Source: Gloeopeniophorella convolvens
Lineage: Eukaryota; Basidiomycota; Agaricomycetes; Russulales
NCBI GenBank assembly: GCA_022496205.1
Contig: WTXD01000019.1
Span: 248,001 to 312,000, forward strand
Direction: 5' to 3'
Length of the DNA: 64,000 bases
Positions 1 to 10,052 of this stretch are shown one piece after another; the stretch's first letter is position 1; every line of letters begins with the position of its first letter. A program made the position numbers and the translations under genes. Under the pieces are notes generated by a model. That model searched no databases. It saw only the letters and a list, made by a program, of their open reading frames with translations, and was not told where the DNA came from.

Positions 1-1
1 C

Positions 2-2620
2 GCACGCTCAGAATTCACCGCGGAACTGTCCCACATCACCCTTGCACGCGCGTGCCTCAGCATCCTCTGCCTCATCAGCAGTCCTCGGTATAACCAGGGA
101 TCAATCCTACCCATTCCTCTTTCCGAGTACGCTGCCGAATACTGGCTGGCCCATGCTCAGTTCGGAAACGTGTCACTATCCATCAAGGAGCATCTAGCAC
201 GGACATTCCGAGTATCCGGTCCTTATCTCTCTGCTTTGGCTGGACGTTACCATGGCCTTCACAATCCAGGATCTCAGCCCAAATATCACTCCCAGGAGCA
301 GCCCGTACGACCGCCGAGTTCATCATTGTACTACGCTTCACTATGGGGTTTTCATCACCTCGTAGGGTTCCTACTCGAATCAAATCCTCAACACGTCAAT
401 ATGATCGGAGGAAATTACGGAACACCACTACATGCTGCAGCAAGCTGCGGATCGTTGGACACTCTAAAGGTGCTTCTCGAGCACGGCGCCGATGTCAATG
501 CTCGGGGTGGAGAGTACGGAACATCACTGCAAGCTGCTGCATACCACGGGTCACTAGACAACGTGCAGCTGCTTCTCAACTACGGCGCCCATGTCAATGC
601 TCAAGATGGGAAGTACGGAACGCCGTTGCAAGCCGCTGCATACCGCGGGTCACTGGGCATCGTGCAGCTACTCCTCCAACGCGGCGCCAATGTGAATACT
701 CGAGGTGGCGAGTACGGAACACCACTGCAAGCTGCTGCATACTGCGGATCGCTGGACATCGTACAGCTGCTCCTGCAGCGCGGCGCCAATGTCAATGCTG
801 AAAGTGGAAAGTACGGAACACCGTTGCAAGCTGCTGCATACCGCGGATCACTGGACATCGTGCGGCTACTCCTCAAGCACGACACCTATGTCAACGGCCA
901 GGGTGGAAAGTATGGAACACCGCTGCAAATTACTGTACATCGCGGATCGCTGGACATCCTGCAGCTACTTCTCAAGCACGGCGCCGACGCCAATGAACGG
1001 GGCGGCGGGGATGCAGCTCCCTTGAAGCTTGCTGTATCTAGTGGATCATCAGATGCTGTGCGTCTTCTTCTCAAGCATGGCGCCGAGGTCAATGCACACG
1101 ATGGCGATTTTTGGACCGCATTGCAGGTCGCGCTGCACGACAATGTCTCCCCCGAAATCGTGGAGCTTCTTCTTGACCATGGGGCCGACGTCGATGCGAA
1201 CGGCGGCGAGCATGCAACCCCTCTCCAGGTTGCTGCGTCTAGAGGATCACTGGATGCTGTGCGGCTGCTTCTTACCCGTGGTGCAGATGTCAACATACAA
1301 GGCGGCGAGTACTGGACTCCACTCCAAGCCGCTGCATGTCGCGGCTCGCTCAGCATCTCACGACTACTTCTCAATCATGGCGCCAATATCAATGCGCAGG
1401 GTGGCCAGTATGAAACCGCACTACAAGCTGCATCGGTTCGCAGGCTAGTCGACAACGTGCGGCTGCTTCGCAACCACAGCGTAAGCGCTGGTGGGAGAGG
1501 AGGGTATGAATCCGCACTACGAGCTGCAGCATCCCATAACGGTCATTCTGCGGTTCTCAGGCGAGTGCTACCTGTCTGCTTCGTTTATGTGGCCGCTTAA
1601 GGCGAGAGTTACAGGGCGCCATTACAGGCGGTATTGGACGACGGGAAACCCAATGTCGCGCAGTTACTACTTGCGAATGGCGCAAACATCATTACTCAAA
1701 GCAGAAAGCATGGAACTGCGTTACACATGGCATCAGCTGACGGTGAAGTTGAAGCAGTGGAGTTCCTCCTGAGACTTGGTGTAGACGTCAATATGCAAGA
1801 TGGGAAGTACAGAACCGCACTGCGGATCGCCTCTGCTTGTGGCCATCTTGATGTCGTAGAGCTGCTTTATAACCGGTGTAGAAGCTACCGGCGGATCCGG
1901 GACGCGGAATATGGGACAGCTTTCAAGGCGGCGCTGGTCAACGAACACTTTGATGTAGCGGAATTCTTCCTCCAAAGAGGCGTCGACATCAACGGGAATT
2001 ATGGTGAACAGGGAACTCCAGCACTACACGATGCATCAACGCGGGGACACCTTCGAGTCATGGATTTCCTCCTAGATCATGATGCGGACGCCAATACTCG
2101 TGCCCGCGACGAATATATGTCGAACTCACTGCAAGTCGCATCTGCCTATGGTCGTCTCAACGTCGTGGAGCTGCTCCTCCGCCGCAACGCAGATCCAAAC
2201 GCAGAAGCCAGCCCAGTATACGGCACCGCACTGTCGGCCGCATCAATATGCGGGAACATCGACGTTGTTCACCTTCTGCTTCGGAAAGACGTGGATGTCA
2301 ATGCCGAGGGAGGAATGTACGGAAATGCGTTGCAGGCCGCATCAGCTCACAAGCACCCCGAAATCGTGCAATTGCTGCTCAAACACGGCGCCGAGGTCAA
2401 CTCAGAAGGTGGTGAATATGGGACGGCGCTACAGGCTGCCGCCGCCCGGGGGCACTCAAGTATCGTAGAGCTACTGCTGGAGCATGGAGCTGACGCGAGC
2501 GTGCAAGGCGGCCAATACGGAACGGCAATGCAGGCGGCTGCATTCAACGACCACGACGAAGTCGTGGATATCCTTTCGGATGCGATGCAGACTCAGAGAG
2601 CTGTGGAAAGTCCCAATTAA
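2..2620 (+). pseudogene. NACHT-ankyrin NLR-type protein, 3' part, interrupted by an in-frame stop
   Basis: The reading frame is already open at the left edge, so the gene starts outside the window. The first codons match the end of the NACHT module of the second copy at 39440-45581 (residues like ARSEFTAEL and EYAAEYWLAHAQFGNV). About 20 ankyrin repeats follow, mostly of 33 residues, with the core TPLQAAAYRGSLDIVQLLL. A TAA at 1598-1600 stops the frame, yet the same frame resumes at once with good ankyrin repeats to the TAA at 2618-2620. In the second copy the matching codon is CAA, so one C-to-T change explains the stop. NLRs of this type are thought to sense non-self and trigger incompatibility or defence in fungi; that role is inferred from the family. 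Read-through, or a short NLR ending at 1600, are other options. Confidence 0.85.
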
Positions 2621-3460
2621 CTCCGCTACTCGGTGAGCGCGACTATCTGTGCGAGTTCAGTTGTGATCCACAGTATTGACTTGTGAACGAATACAGGACG
2701 CGCCTCCATCCTCAATATCAATGCTGGGGTCGAAGATACGATTGCCAAAGATATCTTCCGTAACGGTGGATCTTGGGTGTCGAGGATGCTGTGGTTGTGG
2801 TTCCGATTGATGCGTATATGTTGGACCAATGTTGGACGCCGTGTGGAGTTGCAGAGTCGCTTGAATTTACGGATCAGGTCCGAATGTTTTCAATGTACGC
2901 CCCTTCAAAGGATCGTTTCAGGCGTCGCGGCACCGCCGAAACGTTGGGATGTTCACGTAACTGCAGCATGCCCTAAACGCAACATGGTCCGTGCGCACTG
3001 CCAGTGGAATAAAGTGTCGCGCGCGACTACATAATTCCTCATACTTACCTTGATGGCAGAGGCCCCTTCACCTACCTGGGTTTAAGGGCTGTGGGGGTTC
3101 CCCATAGCACGGTGACCCTGCCCTCAGGGGGAACTCGCGGTTTGTATGGGCTTCGGCTCATGCACTGTCTCAATATTTCCCTGTCCCACTCCGGCCCTCG
3201 GGCTGGGTGGGCCTTTTTTTATGCTTGTCCGCTGTCCCAACCCTAACCTTATGCATGTTCTCAATAAAAATGATCTGGTTGAATCTAGAGGTTCTGGTTA
3301 AAAATTGGCACTATTTTGGGAGTTCTGCTAGCGGGAACCTCGGAAGTTGGTGAAGAAGTATGACCCTTTTGGCACGCAAGTATGCTGTTTGTCGCGCTCG
3401 CTGCTGAACGGCTCGCGTTCCAACCACGTGGTCCCGCTCTGGTCCTGGTCCCGTGCCTCT
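2621..3460 (+). repeat. Left arm 3' flank of the inverted NLR duplication
   Basis: This stretch downstream of the left NLR is similar, in inverted orientation, to about 38310-39150 downstream of the right NLR. The best block is 2880-3370 (right side about 38400-38920). It includes a long near-identical segment around 3060-3240 with a GC-rich hairpin-like run followed by seven T, and a telomere-like CCCTAACC motif at 3241-3248. Similarity fades after about 3420. A frame of about 70 codons is open through 3034-3246 and also in the right arm, but its many replacement differences argue against a protein. Confidence 0.8.
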
Positions 3461-4459
3461 TTCTCACCAGCGTGTCATGATCAAGTGCACGCATCCACCC
3501 CCCCACCCCATGCATCTCTCGCAAGTTACTAGTCCATCACTACCTCGGGGAATTTACTCTCAGATGTTGCCATGCTCCCTGACAGCTATCCCCATGATCC
3601 ATAAAACTCGAACAACTTCTGACCGCTAGCACCTGGCGGTTTGGACCCACTCCAGGGGTGGTCCGAACTCTACACTTTGATGACCATCATCTTCCCCCCG
3701 TCGAAGCCATCGCTGGTCCCAAGCCGTCGACCCTCCCGAAGAGCTTCTCTTTCTGAAAAGTGAACTCGCAGGCGAAGGCAGTGCAGCGCGAAGCGGCGGT
3801 CGCGGAGCGCAGCCGGGAGGCGGAGCGCGTGAGGCAGGAGGCGCCGCGCATACTTAGCGGGCGGGATATTGTGTGCGCGTGATCCGCTCGAGGGCAGGGG
3901 TTCATGTGCACAGTGCTCAGGCCGGATTGGGATTGGCCAGCAGAGAGCGAGGGCGGTGGCCGGACGGCCAGCCCTCGCTTGTGGAACACGGTGACACCCG
4001 ACTATGTATTCGCCTCAGTATACCGTCAGGACGGTCAACTCTGGCGAGGAGCACTTCAAGCAGCTTTGGTTGAGGTGGGTATATGAAGACGACAATGTGG
4101 AGGAGCGGAAAGCATCCAGGTAGAATTCACAGAGAAAGGTGAAGCCGCGAGATTTTTCGCGCGCACGCACCGGAGAGCTTTATATGACCTGGACATACAC
4201 TAGATCTCCTGGGAGGGTAGGATTACTTGATCTGGTGGTACCTAAACTATACTGGGGTATGGTACACATTCAAGTAATTATAAGTTGTCCGTAAAGTCTA
4301 TATCAGATTGTGGTAGAGGCTACTGCATGCATTCGGAGCTCGGTCAGTGCTAGTGAGCTGTTGTGCGCTAGCTACAGCGGAGAGAAGCCGCGCGGAGGCA
4401 ACGCGCCAAGTGATCTTATCTCTCTTCCAGATCTCTCACTGCTTCTACACTCGACTGCA
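3461..4459. other. Intergenic stretch before dihydroorotase
   Basis: No convincing gene is seen in these 1 kb. A short frame near 3750-3880 on the + strand reads like an alanine/arginine/glutamate-rich coiled coil, but it has no plausible start or continuation, so it may be a gene relic or chance. The last few hundred bases should hold the dihydroorotase promoter. Confidence 0.4.
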
Positions 4460-5721
4460 ATGGTGTCTATCACAATCTCAGTACCCTCTCCTGCAGATTT
4501 CCATACACACCTTCGTCAGGGTGAACTGTCTGAACTGGTCACCCCTCATGTCAGAAAGGGCGGCTTCCGTCTCGCATATGTCATGGTGACTTCTCTTGAG
4601 CATCTCTCCCGCGGTCTCCCATCTTCACTGACTACAGCCAAACCTTACACCTCCCATCACTACCACAGATCAAGCACTGGAGTACAGGACAAAGCTCCAG
4701 GCGATAGATCCAGACACAGAGTTCTTGATGACATTGTACCTCTCTCCCGATCTCACTCCTGATGAAATCCGCAAGGCAAAGAATACTGGGATTGTTGGTC
4801 TGTTCTCAGCCTCGGCGGCTAGTGCACCTCTCATCTCCGTATAGGAGTCAAATCATACCCCAGAGGTGTCACAACCAACTCCGATGGTGGTATAGAATCC
4901 TATGAAGCGTACTACCCTGTTTTCGAAGCTATGCAAGAGGTGGACATGGTGCTGAACCTGCACGGAGAGGTGCCATCGGACGCTTCGGCGGTACGCACGC
5001 ACAAGCTTCGTACCCTATTCCACGCTAAACCCAGGGTAGAACATCCATGTCATCAACGCAGAACCCACCTTCCTGCCTCACTTAAGGAAGCTGCATGCCC
5101 ACTTCCCGCGGCTGCGCATCGTTCTCGAGCATGCGACAACACGCGCGGCGGTAGAAGCCGTCAGGTCCCTAGGGCCCACCATCGCTTGCACGATCACAGC
5201 CCACCACCTTGCGCTCACAGTCGACGACTGGGCCGGACAGTCTTGGAACTATTGTAAGCCAGTGGCCAAATTCCCAGATGATCGCGAGGCGCTGCGTGAA
5301 GTCATCCGAGAGGGTAAGACAGAGCCTTCCAAGTGGAAGCCGTATCACCGACAGATCTGATCCAGGGCACCCACGTTTCTTCCTTGGATCGGATTCGGCC
5401 CCGCATCCTGCCGCAAAGAAAGCAACGAGCTCACCGGACCATGGCTGCGCAGCGGGCATCTACACCTCTCCTGTCTTGCTCCCCTTGGTCGCCCACATTC
5501 TCGACTCCTTCGGTGCCATAGATAAGCTAGAAGGCTTCGTGAGCCGAAACGGCAGGGCCTTCTACAGGAAAGAAATCTCCGCGCGTGACGGGAAGGATCT
5601 CGTCCATCTCAGGAAAACGAGGGTCCCCGTGGCGGAAAGTTATTCCCTGAAGGAGAATGTAGTGGTTCCTTTCTGGTCCGGGAAGGACTTGGAGTGGGAG
5701 ATCGTTGATCAAGCGCCATGA
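4460..5721 (+). CDS. URA4: Dihydroorotase (pyrimidine biosynthesis)
   Basis: Splicing five exons (4460-4585, 4638-4797, 4845-4990, 5040-5313, 5366-5721) gives an uninterrupted 353-residue protein, close to the usual length of PyrC/Ura4-type dihydroorotases. It makes dihydroorotate from carbamoyl-aspartate, step three of UMP synthesis. The amidohydrolase signatures are all visible: the HxH metal motif in ADFHTHLRQGE near residue 15, the lysine that is normally carboxylated in GVKSYPRG, LHGE, LEHATTRAA, TITAHHLAL, and the catalytic aspartate in FFLGSDSAPH. The start is the ATG at 4460 because it places the HxH motif where the family has it; the exon junctions keep phase throughout. The four introns are 47-52 nt. 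Confidence 0.95.
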
Positions 5722-6265
5722 GTTCATGGTTCGGGTCAGGGGTGAGCATGCCAACTGGCGTGGTCGTCACGAGCCAGACTGCTCTGAGGCCGAGTCCCCA
5801 GGTAAAACTCCCCGCATTCCGTGTACCTAAGCCGTGTTTACCCCAGCGTAATGTTACGTGGAGATGAGTCTGGACGCCCTGAAAAGTCATGATACATAAA
5901 ACTTGTTGTTGTCGGAGCAGAGGTTGGAGATGAACTTGAGGCGGGGGCGATGAGAGTGTGAAGTGGTTTCCTTGTAAGGTTACCGACTCCCGCGTTCATA
6001 GTTATTTAGTGCGCTCGGAGGCAAGTCTTTATCCGGCTTGTCGCCCGCGCCAGCCCGTGCCGTCAACTCATCCCGGTGACACTTGTCCTTTCCAACCTGC
6101 CAACACAGCCTTCCGGGGACCCCTCTTATAGCTTGGTTTTGCCCTCTGGCCCCTCAAAGATACCTGGGAGCTTCTCTAGCCCGCCGTGCAACCCCCTGTG
6201 TCGTGTTTGGTTGGGAATCGCGAAGGTGATCGTGTTGGAAGGACAACCTGTCTCACGCATATCCT
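5722..6265. other. Intergenic region between URA4 and the next gene
   Basis: Both flanking genes point right, so this holds the URA4 3' end and the promoter of the gene starting at 6266. Nothing else was recognised. Confidence 0.5.
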
Positions 6266-8316
6266 ATGGCGCGGCCAAAAAAAGGGAAAGCAAGGGCTCC
6301 GCAGCCAGCTCCGGAGGAAGAAGAAGAGGAAGGAGGTCTAGGTGTGTGCTCCGTCGTGTGATACCCGCACTCCCGGTTGACTTTTTGACCTCTCCTTGGC
6401 GCAGCACCCATTCCCGAGGACCAAGGATACGAAAACTGGGATAACTACGGGCCGGGCGGGGAGGAGTGGCCCGCCGAAGACACTCCGTGGGGTGGCGCAG
6501 AGGCGGCAAACGAGCAAGACTACGATCGCGGAGACCAGTGGGGACAACACCCGACAAGTCCTCAGGCACAGGCTGGGTGGGGTCCTCCTCCCCCGGGCCA
6601 GGGCCAACACCCGCAACAGCAATGGGGCGCTCACAACACATCCCCCGCACCCCCGCCTCCCCCTGCCAACGCCCCTGCGTGGGCCCAATGGGGCCGCGCC
6701 CCGCAGGGTGCCTACGGCGTGTCCCGCACTCTCCGCACAGCGCAGGCGCCTCCACAGGCAGCGCCACCGCCTGCTGCACCGCCTTCTCGCACACGACACG
6801 ACTCGGGCGCGACGACGGGCGCCGCGAGCTGGCAGAACTGGGGCGCAGAGGCGGCGGCGAGCGCGTACCGGTACTCCGGGACCCGCACGCCGGGCACGCC
6901 GTACGGACAGGCGCACCGCGTCGCGTTCGCGAGCAACGACTCGTACATCCCCGTCAGCGAGCGCGCGGAGATGACGCCGCACGCGCAGCGCATGATCTTC
7001 GAGTCGATCATGAGCTCGCGCGGCGGCACGCCGAAGCAGGGCGCGCCGCGCTCCGCGCGCAGCTCGGTGAAGCAGGCGAAGAGGAGCAAGAAGGAGAAGA
7101 AGGCGCACGACGCGGACCAATGGGATCCCTGGGGTGGGCCGCAGGGCGGACAGCAAGGCGACGGGGACCAGTGGGACCAGCAGGACGACTCGGCCTGGGA
7201 GAAGGACGGCGGCGGCGGCGGCGGCGGCGCGACTACGTGGGATCAGGAGGGTGAGTCAGGTGGATACGGCTGGGGCGATGGCAAGACATCCGCGTGGGAC
7301 CAACCCGAGAAGGACGCGGAAGGCGGCGGCGGCGAGCTCGACGGCGACGGGTACACCGACAGCGAGGGCTGGAACGACGTCACCGGGCGCAAGCACTATG
7401 CGCAGAATGTGGGGAACGCGTTCGTGCCGGCGCCCATTGGGGACACTGGCTATCCGATGCCCTCGAGGACCATGGCGTACGCAAGCGGCAACGCCCAAGA
7501 CATGCTCGACGCGTACTCGCCTGGCTTGGCACGCAAGCGCAATACGATCAGCGATTATGCAAATATCCAGCTCTTGGAGTCCTACGGCGAGGCGCTCAAA
7601 CCCGCTCAGAACGCGTTCTTTGGTCGGCAACGGAAGGCCCGCGACCGTATTCACTGGCAGTTCCCTCATGACAAGGACGACAGGGTGCGCCAAGTCCTGG
7701 AGTGGATCAGCGAGAACGTTCGTGGGATTGGAGCCTTCGGCGTAAGTTCTGTCTCCTACGAAGACTCGTATACTTTCTAACATATAGATATGTCCCAGCT
7801 GAACAAGTTCCTCCAAACGCGCGAGCGAGGCGCGCTGTTTATCAATGCTTCGTACGACTCTCCGAGGGGCGGGGGCCCGGCTCTCGACTGGCTCACGTAC
7901 GACGACGTCGTAGAGACTCGTGATCGACTACTCCAAGAATCTGTGGGGTTCTATGAACCTGGAGTGCAGGTGTATGTGTTTGTGCTCCTTCCTTCCAAGA
8001 CCGGGAACAGCGTCGCTATGTGGAGGCGGAAAGTCCCTGTACCAGATAGCGTGCAAATGGCACACATCCGCGAGATCGAACTTGCAAAAGCGGCGCTGAG
8101 AAGGGACTACCCGTCTGGGTGGACGAGATACGGTTAGTTCTGTCCCGTTTTTTCCGAGGCCGTGTTCTGACCCCGCAGCCCCAGGCCACTTCCCTACCGG
8201 CCAGTATCCATGCAGACTGGCAGAAGTGCGCCACTACCCACGCCGCCACCGAAGAAGAAAAAGAAAGGATTTTTCCGCAGACTGTTCCGCATCTTCAAGT
8301 TCAAAATCCAGTGGTG
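6266..8316 (+). CDS. Conserved basidiomycete protein of unknown function, low-complexity N-terminus
   Basis: Exons 6266-6341, 6405-7741, 7799-8132 and 8179-8316 are supported by GT-AG junctions in phase. The protein begins with a basic stretch (MARPKKGKARAP) and an acidic run. A long Gly/Gln/Trp/Pro-rich, probably disordered half follows, with repeated DQW and WDQ motifs. From about residue 330 it becomes a compact, well-ordered region (QDMLDAYSPGLARKRNTISDYANIQ; RIHWQFPHDKDDRVRQVLEWI; GALFINASYDSP). In the third exon, near 8110, one base seems to be missing. Reading one frame over gives VWVDEI and then, after the last intron, a Pro- and Lys-rich tail ending in a basic, aromatic helix with a stop at 8314-8316. 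Without that shift the protein would end in a different tail at 8348. Function is not known to me. Confidence 0.75.
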
Positions 8317-8348
8317 ATTCAACGCCACCGCCATGCCCATTGCCATGA

Positions 8349-8841
8349 CTGTCACGCTCTGCTCTTCCTCGAACATCTACCCTGCTTCTTGCGATACCTC
8401 TCTCCGATATCCCGCCTATCATTATATCCCCAAACTTGCTCGTGCTGTATTGCTTTGCTTTGTATTGACATTCTCATGAGCTTTCGCTGACGGATCCCAT
8501 GTCTCCGCATATGATGATGTACAGTACTAATCTACCCATGGTCGCTTCATTTCTGCTGCTATCTCTCTATGCATATGGTAAACGAATCACAATGTATACA
8601 GATTTCAGGACGGATTTTAGGGAGCTTTGCTCTCGTTCTGGCAGGTAGTTTCCAGAGGGAGGGCTGGTTGCGTTTGACACGAGGGCGCAGAAGGCTGAGT
8701 CAGTAGGTATCACCTCATCCACTTGCACAACGCGCGCGGCCGTGGAGTAATCGCGCGATCTCTTGAACTCTACTCTGGCCAGCTCTTGACCCTCTGGCTG
8801 CACGGCCTTGACTTTCCCGCATTCTCTTACTTGGGACTCGG
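8349..8841. other. Intergenic region, nothing recognised
   Basis: About 490 bases between two + strand genes. It contains T-rich stretches compatible with a 3' end but no gene, repeat or RNA that I can support. Confidence 0.4.
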
Positions 8842-9628
8842 ATGACTTCACAACAGCCTAACCACCCACACGAGCCGCCAACGCAGGGCACGCAGTCCTC
8901 CCCGGTGCCTCTATCGACAACCTCTGCCCACCAGGCGGGGGAACGAGCCCCCGCACTAGCGCCAGGGACACGCATTATCGTCTTCACTGCGCTCCTCCTT
9001 CCCGCAGCCGTGCTCCCGCTCCTCGTGCTGCGCAGGAGCCTCACCAGCTTGCACCGGAAGATCGACGCGCTCGCAACGACGACGGGCGGCCTGCAGCATG
9101 AGCTCAGGTCGACGCTGCTCGAGCTGTCCGTGCGGAAGGAGCAACACGAACAGCTGCGTGCAGTGCTTGACGAGACGCGTGCGAGCCTCGCAGCGCTGCG
9201 CGGGGAGACCCAGCGCGCACAGGTGGTGCGCGCAACGGGGAGCGCGAGGTGCGGGATCGGATCCAGGAGCTCGTCGTGTCTAACAGGTGCGCGTCGCCTT
9301 ATGTGCATCGACTAGAACAGCAGGGGTCGAGAGACTGATGCGGGGCACGTGCAGGATGCAGACGGCGCGCCTGCGCGAGCTGGGCACGTCGCTTGCGGAC
9401 GTCGCGGCGTTCATGCAGGAGATCGAGCTGCAGCAAGGGTTCTTTACGCCCAAGGTGGACGGGCGGGGTATCGAGCGCCTGCGCTTCCTTGCCATGCAGT
9501 TTGAGGGCATGGGCAAAGCCGCGAGTGAAGATGTGAGTGGGCGGGCTCGTGTGCTAGATTAAGGGGTCGCTCACGCGTGCTCTTCGCTACAGTCACATAA
9601 ATGCTTCCTCGGACAAAGCACAGCCTAG
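8842..9628 (+). CDS. Single-pass membrane coiled-coil protein, function unknown
   Basis: The first exon starts at ATG 8842. It encodes a Pro/Gln-rich head, one hydrophobic helix near residues 45-65 (RIIVFTALLLPAAVLPLLVL), and then a long coiled coil (LHRKIDALATTTGGLQHEL onward). A second exon from about 9355 continues with LRELGTSLADVAAFMQEIELQ and a conserved FFTPKVDGRGIERLRFLAMQFEGM segment. A last short exon after an intron from 9533 ends at TAG 9626-9628. Around 9215-9235 the frame has to change. Either one base is missing, or an unusual 44-nt intron without a clear branch site is removed; the coil-like reading EREVRDRIQELVVSNR in the shifted frame favours a missing base. The topology suggests a membrane-anchored tether, but no family was recognised. 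Confidence 0.6.
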
Positions 9629-10052
9629 CCCGCGGTCGGGACAGTGCTGAGAATGATCATGTAGGTTGCTAAGCGGGTCACCGTTGAGAAGTCCTATATC
9701 TCACTCAACTCCGACTGTATTTCAGACCGACTGGAAGTGCTGTATGACCATGCTGTGTAGTAATATTGTTGTACCTACAGGATATTGTAACATTTGTACC
9801 ATCATCAATCATTTTGATTCTGATTTTGTCTGATTTTGTTGTTCGCAGTGGGCGGCGGTGCTTAGTCATCTCTGCGGATGTCATTGGGGGACATGTTGTG
9901 CACGCAGGCGTTTCCAGTACACGCACCCGTGGCGCCCGTAGACGACCGTCGGCCCCCGTTCCCCTTCTCTCACCCAGACATGCATCTGTCTGTTCCCGAC
10001 TCTCTCTGAAGCTTGCAATTACCAAAACGCACCACACTCACGATCTCTGGAC
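9629..10052. other. Intergenic region, nothing recognised
   Basis: About 420 bases between two + strand genes, AT-rich around 9720-9840. It presumably holds a 3' end and the promoter of the GAR-domain gene. Confidence 0.4.

Noticed and set aside
3687..3989. A 100-codon minus-strand frame near 3.9 kb
   Set aside because: No splice context, no conserved motif, and composition like random GC-rich sequence.
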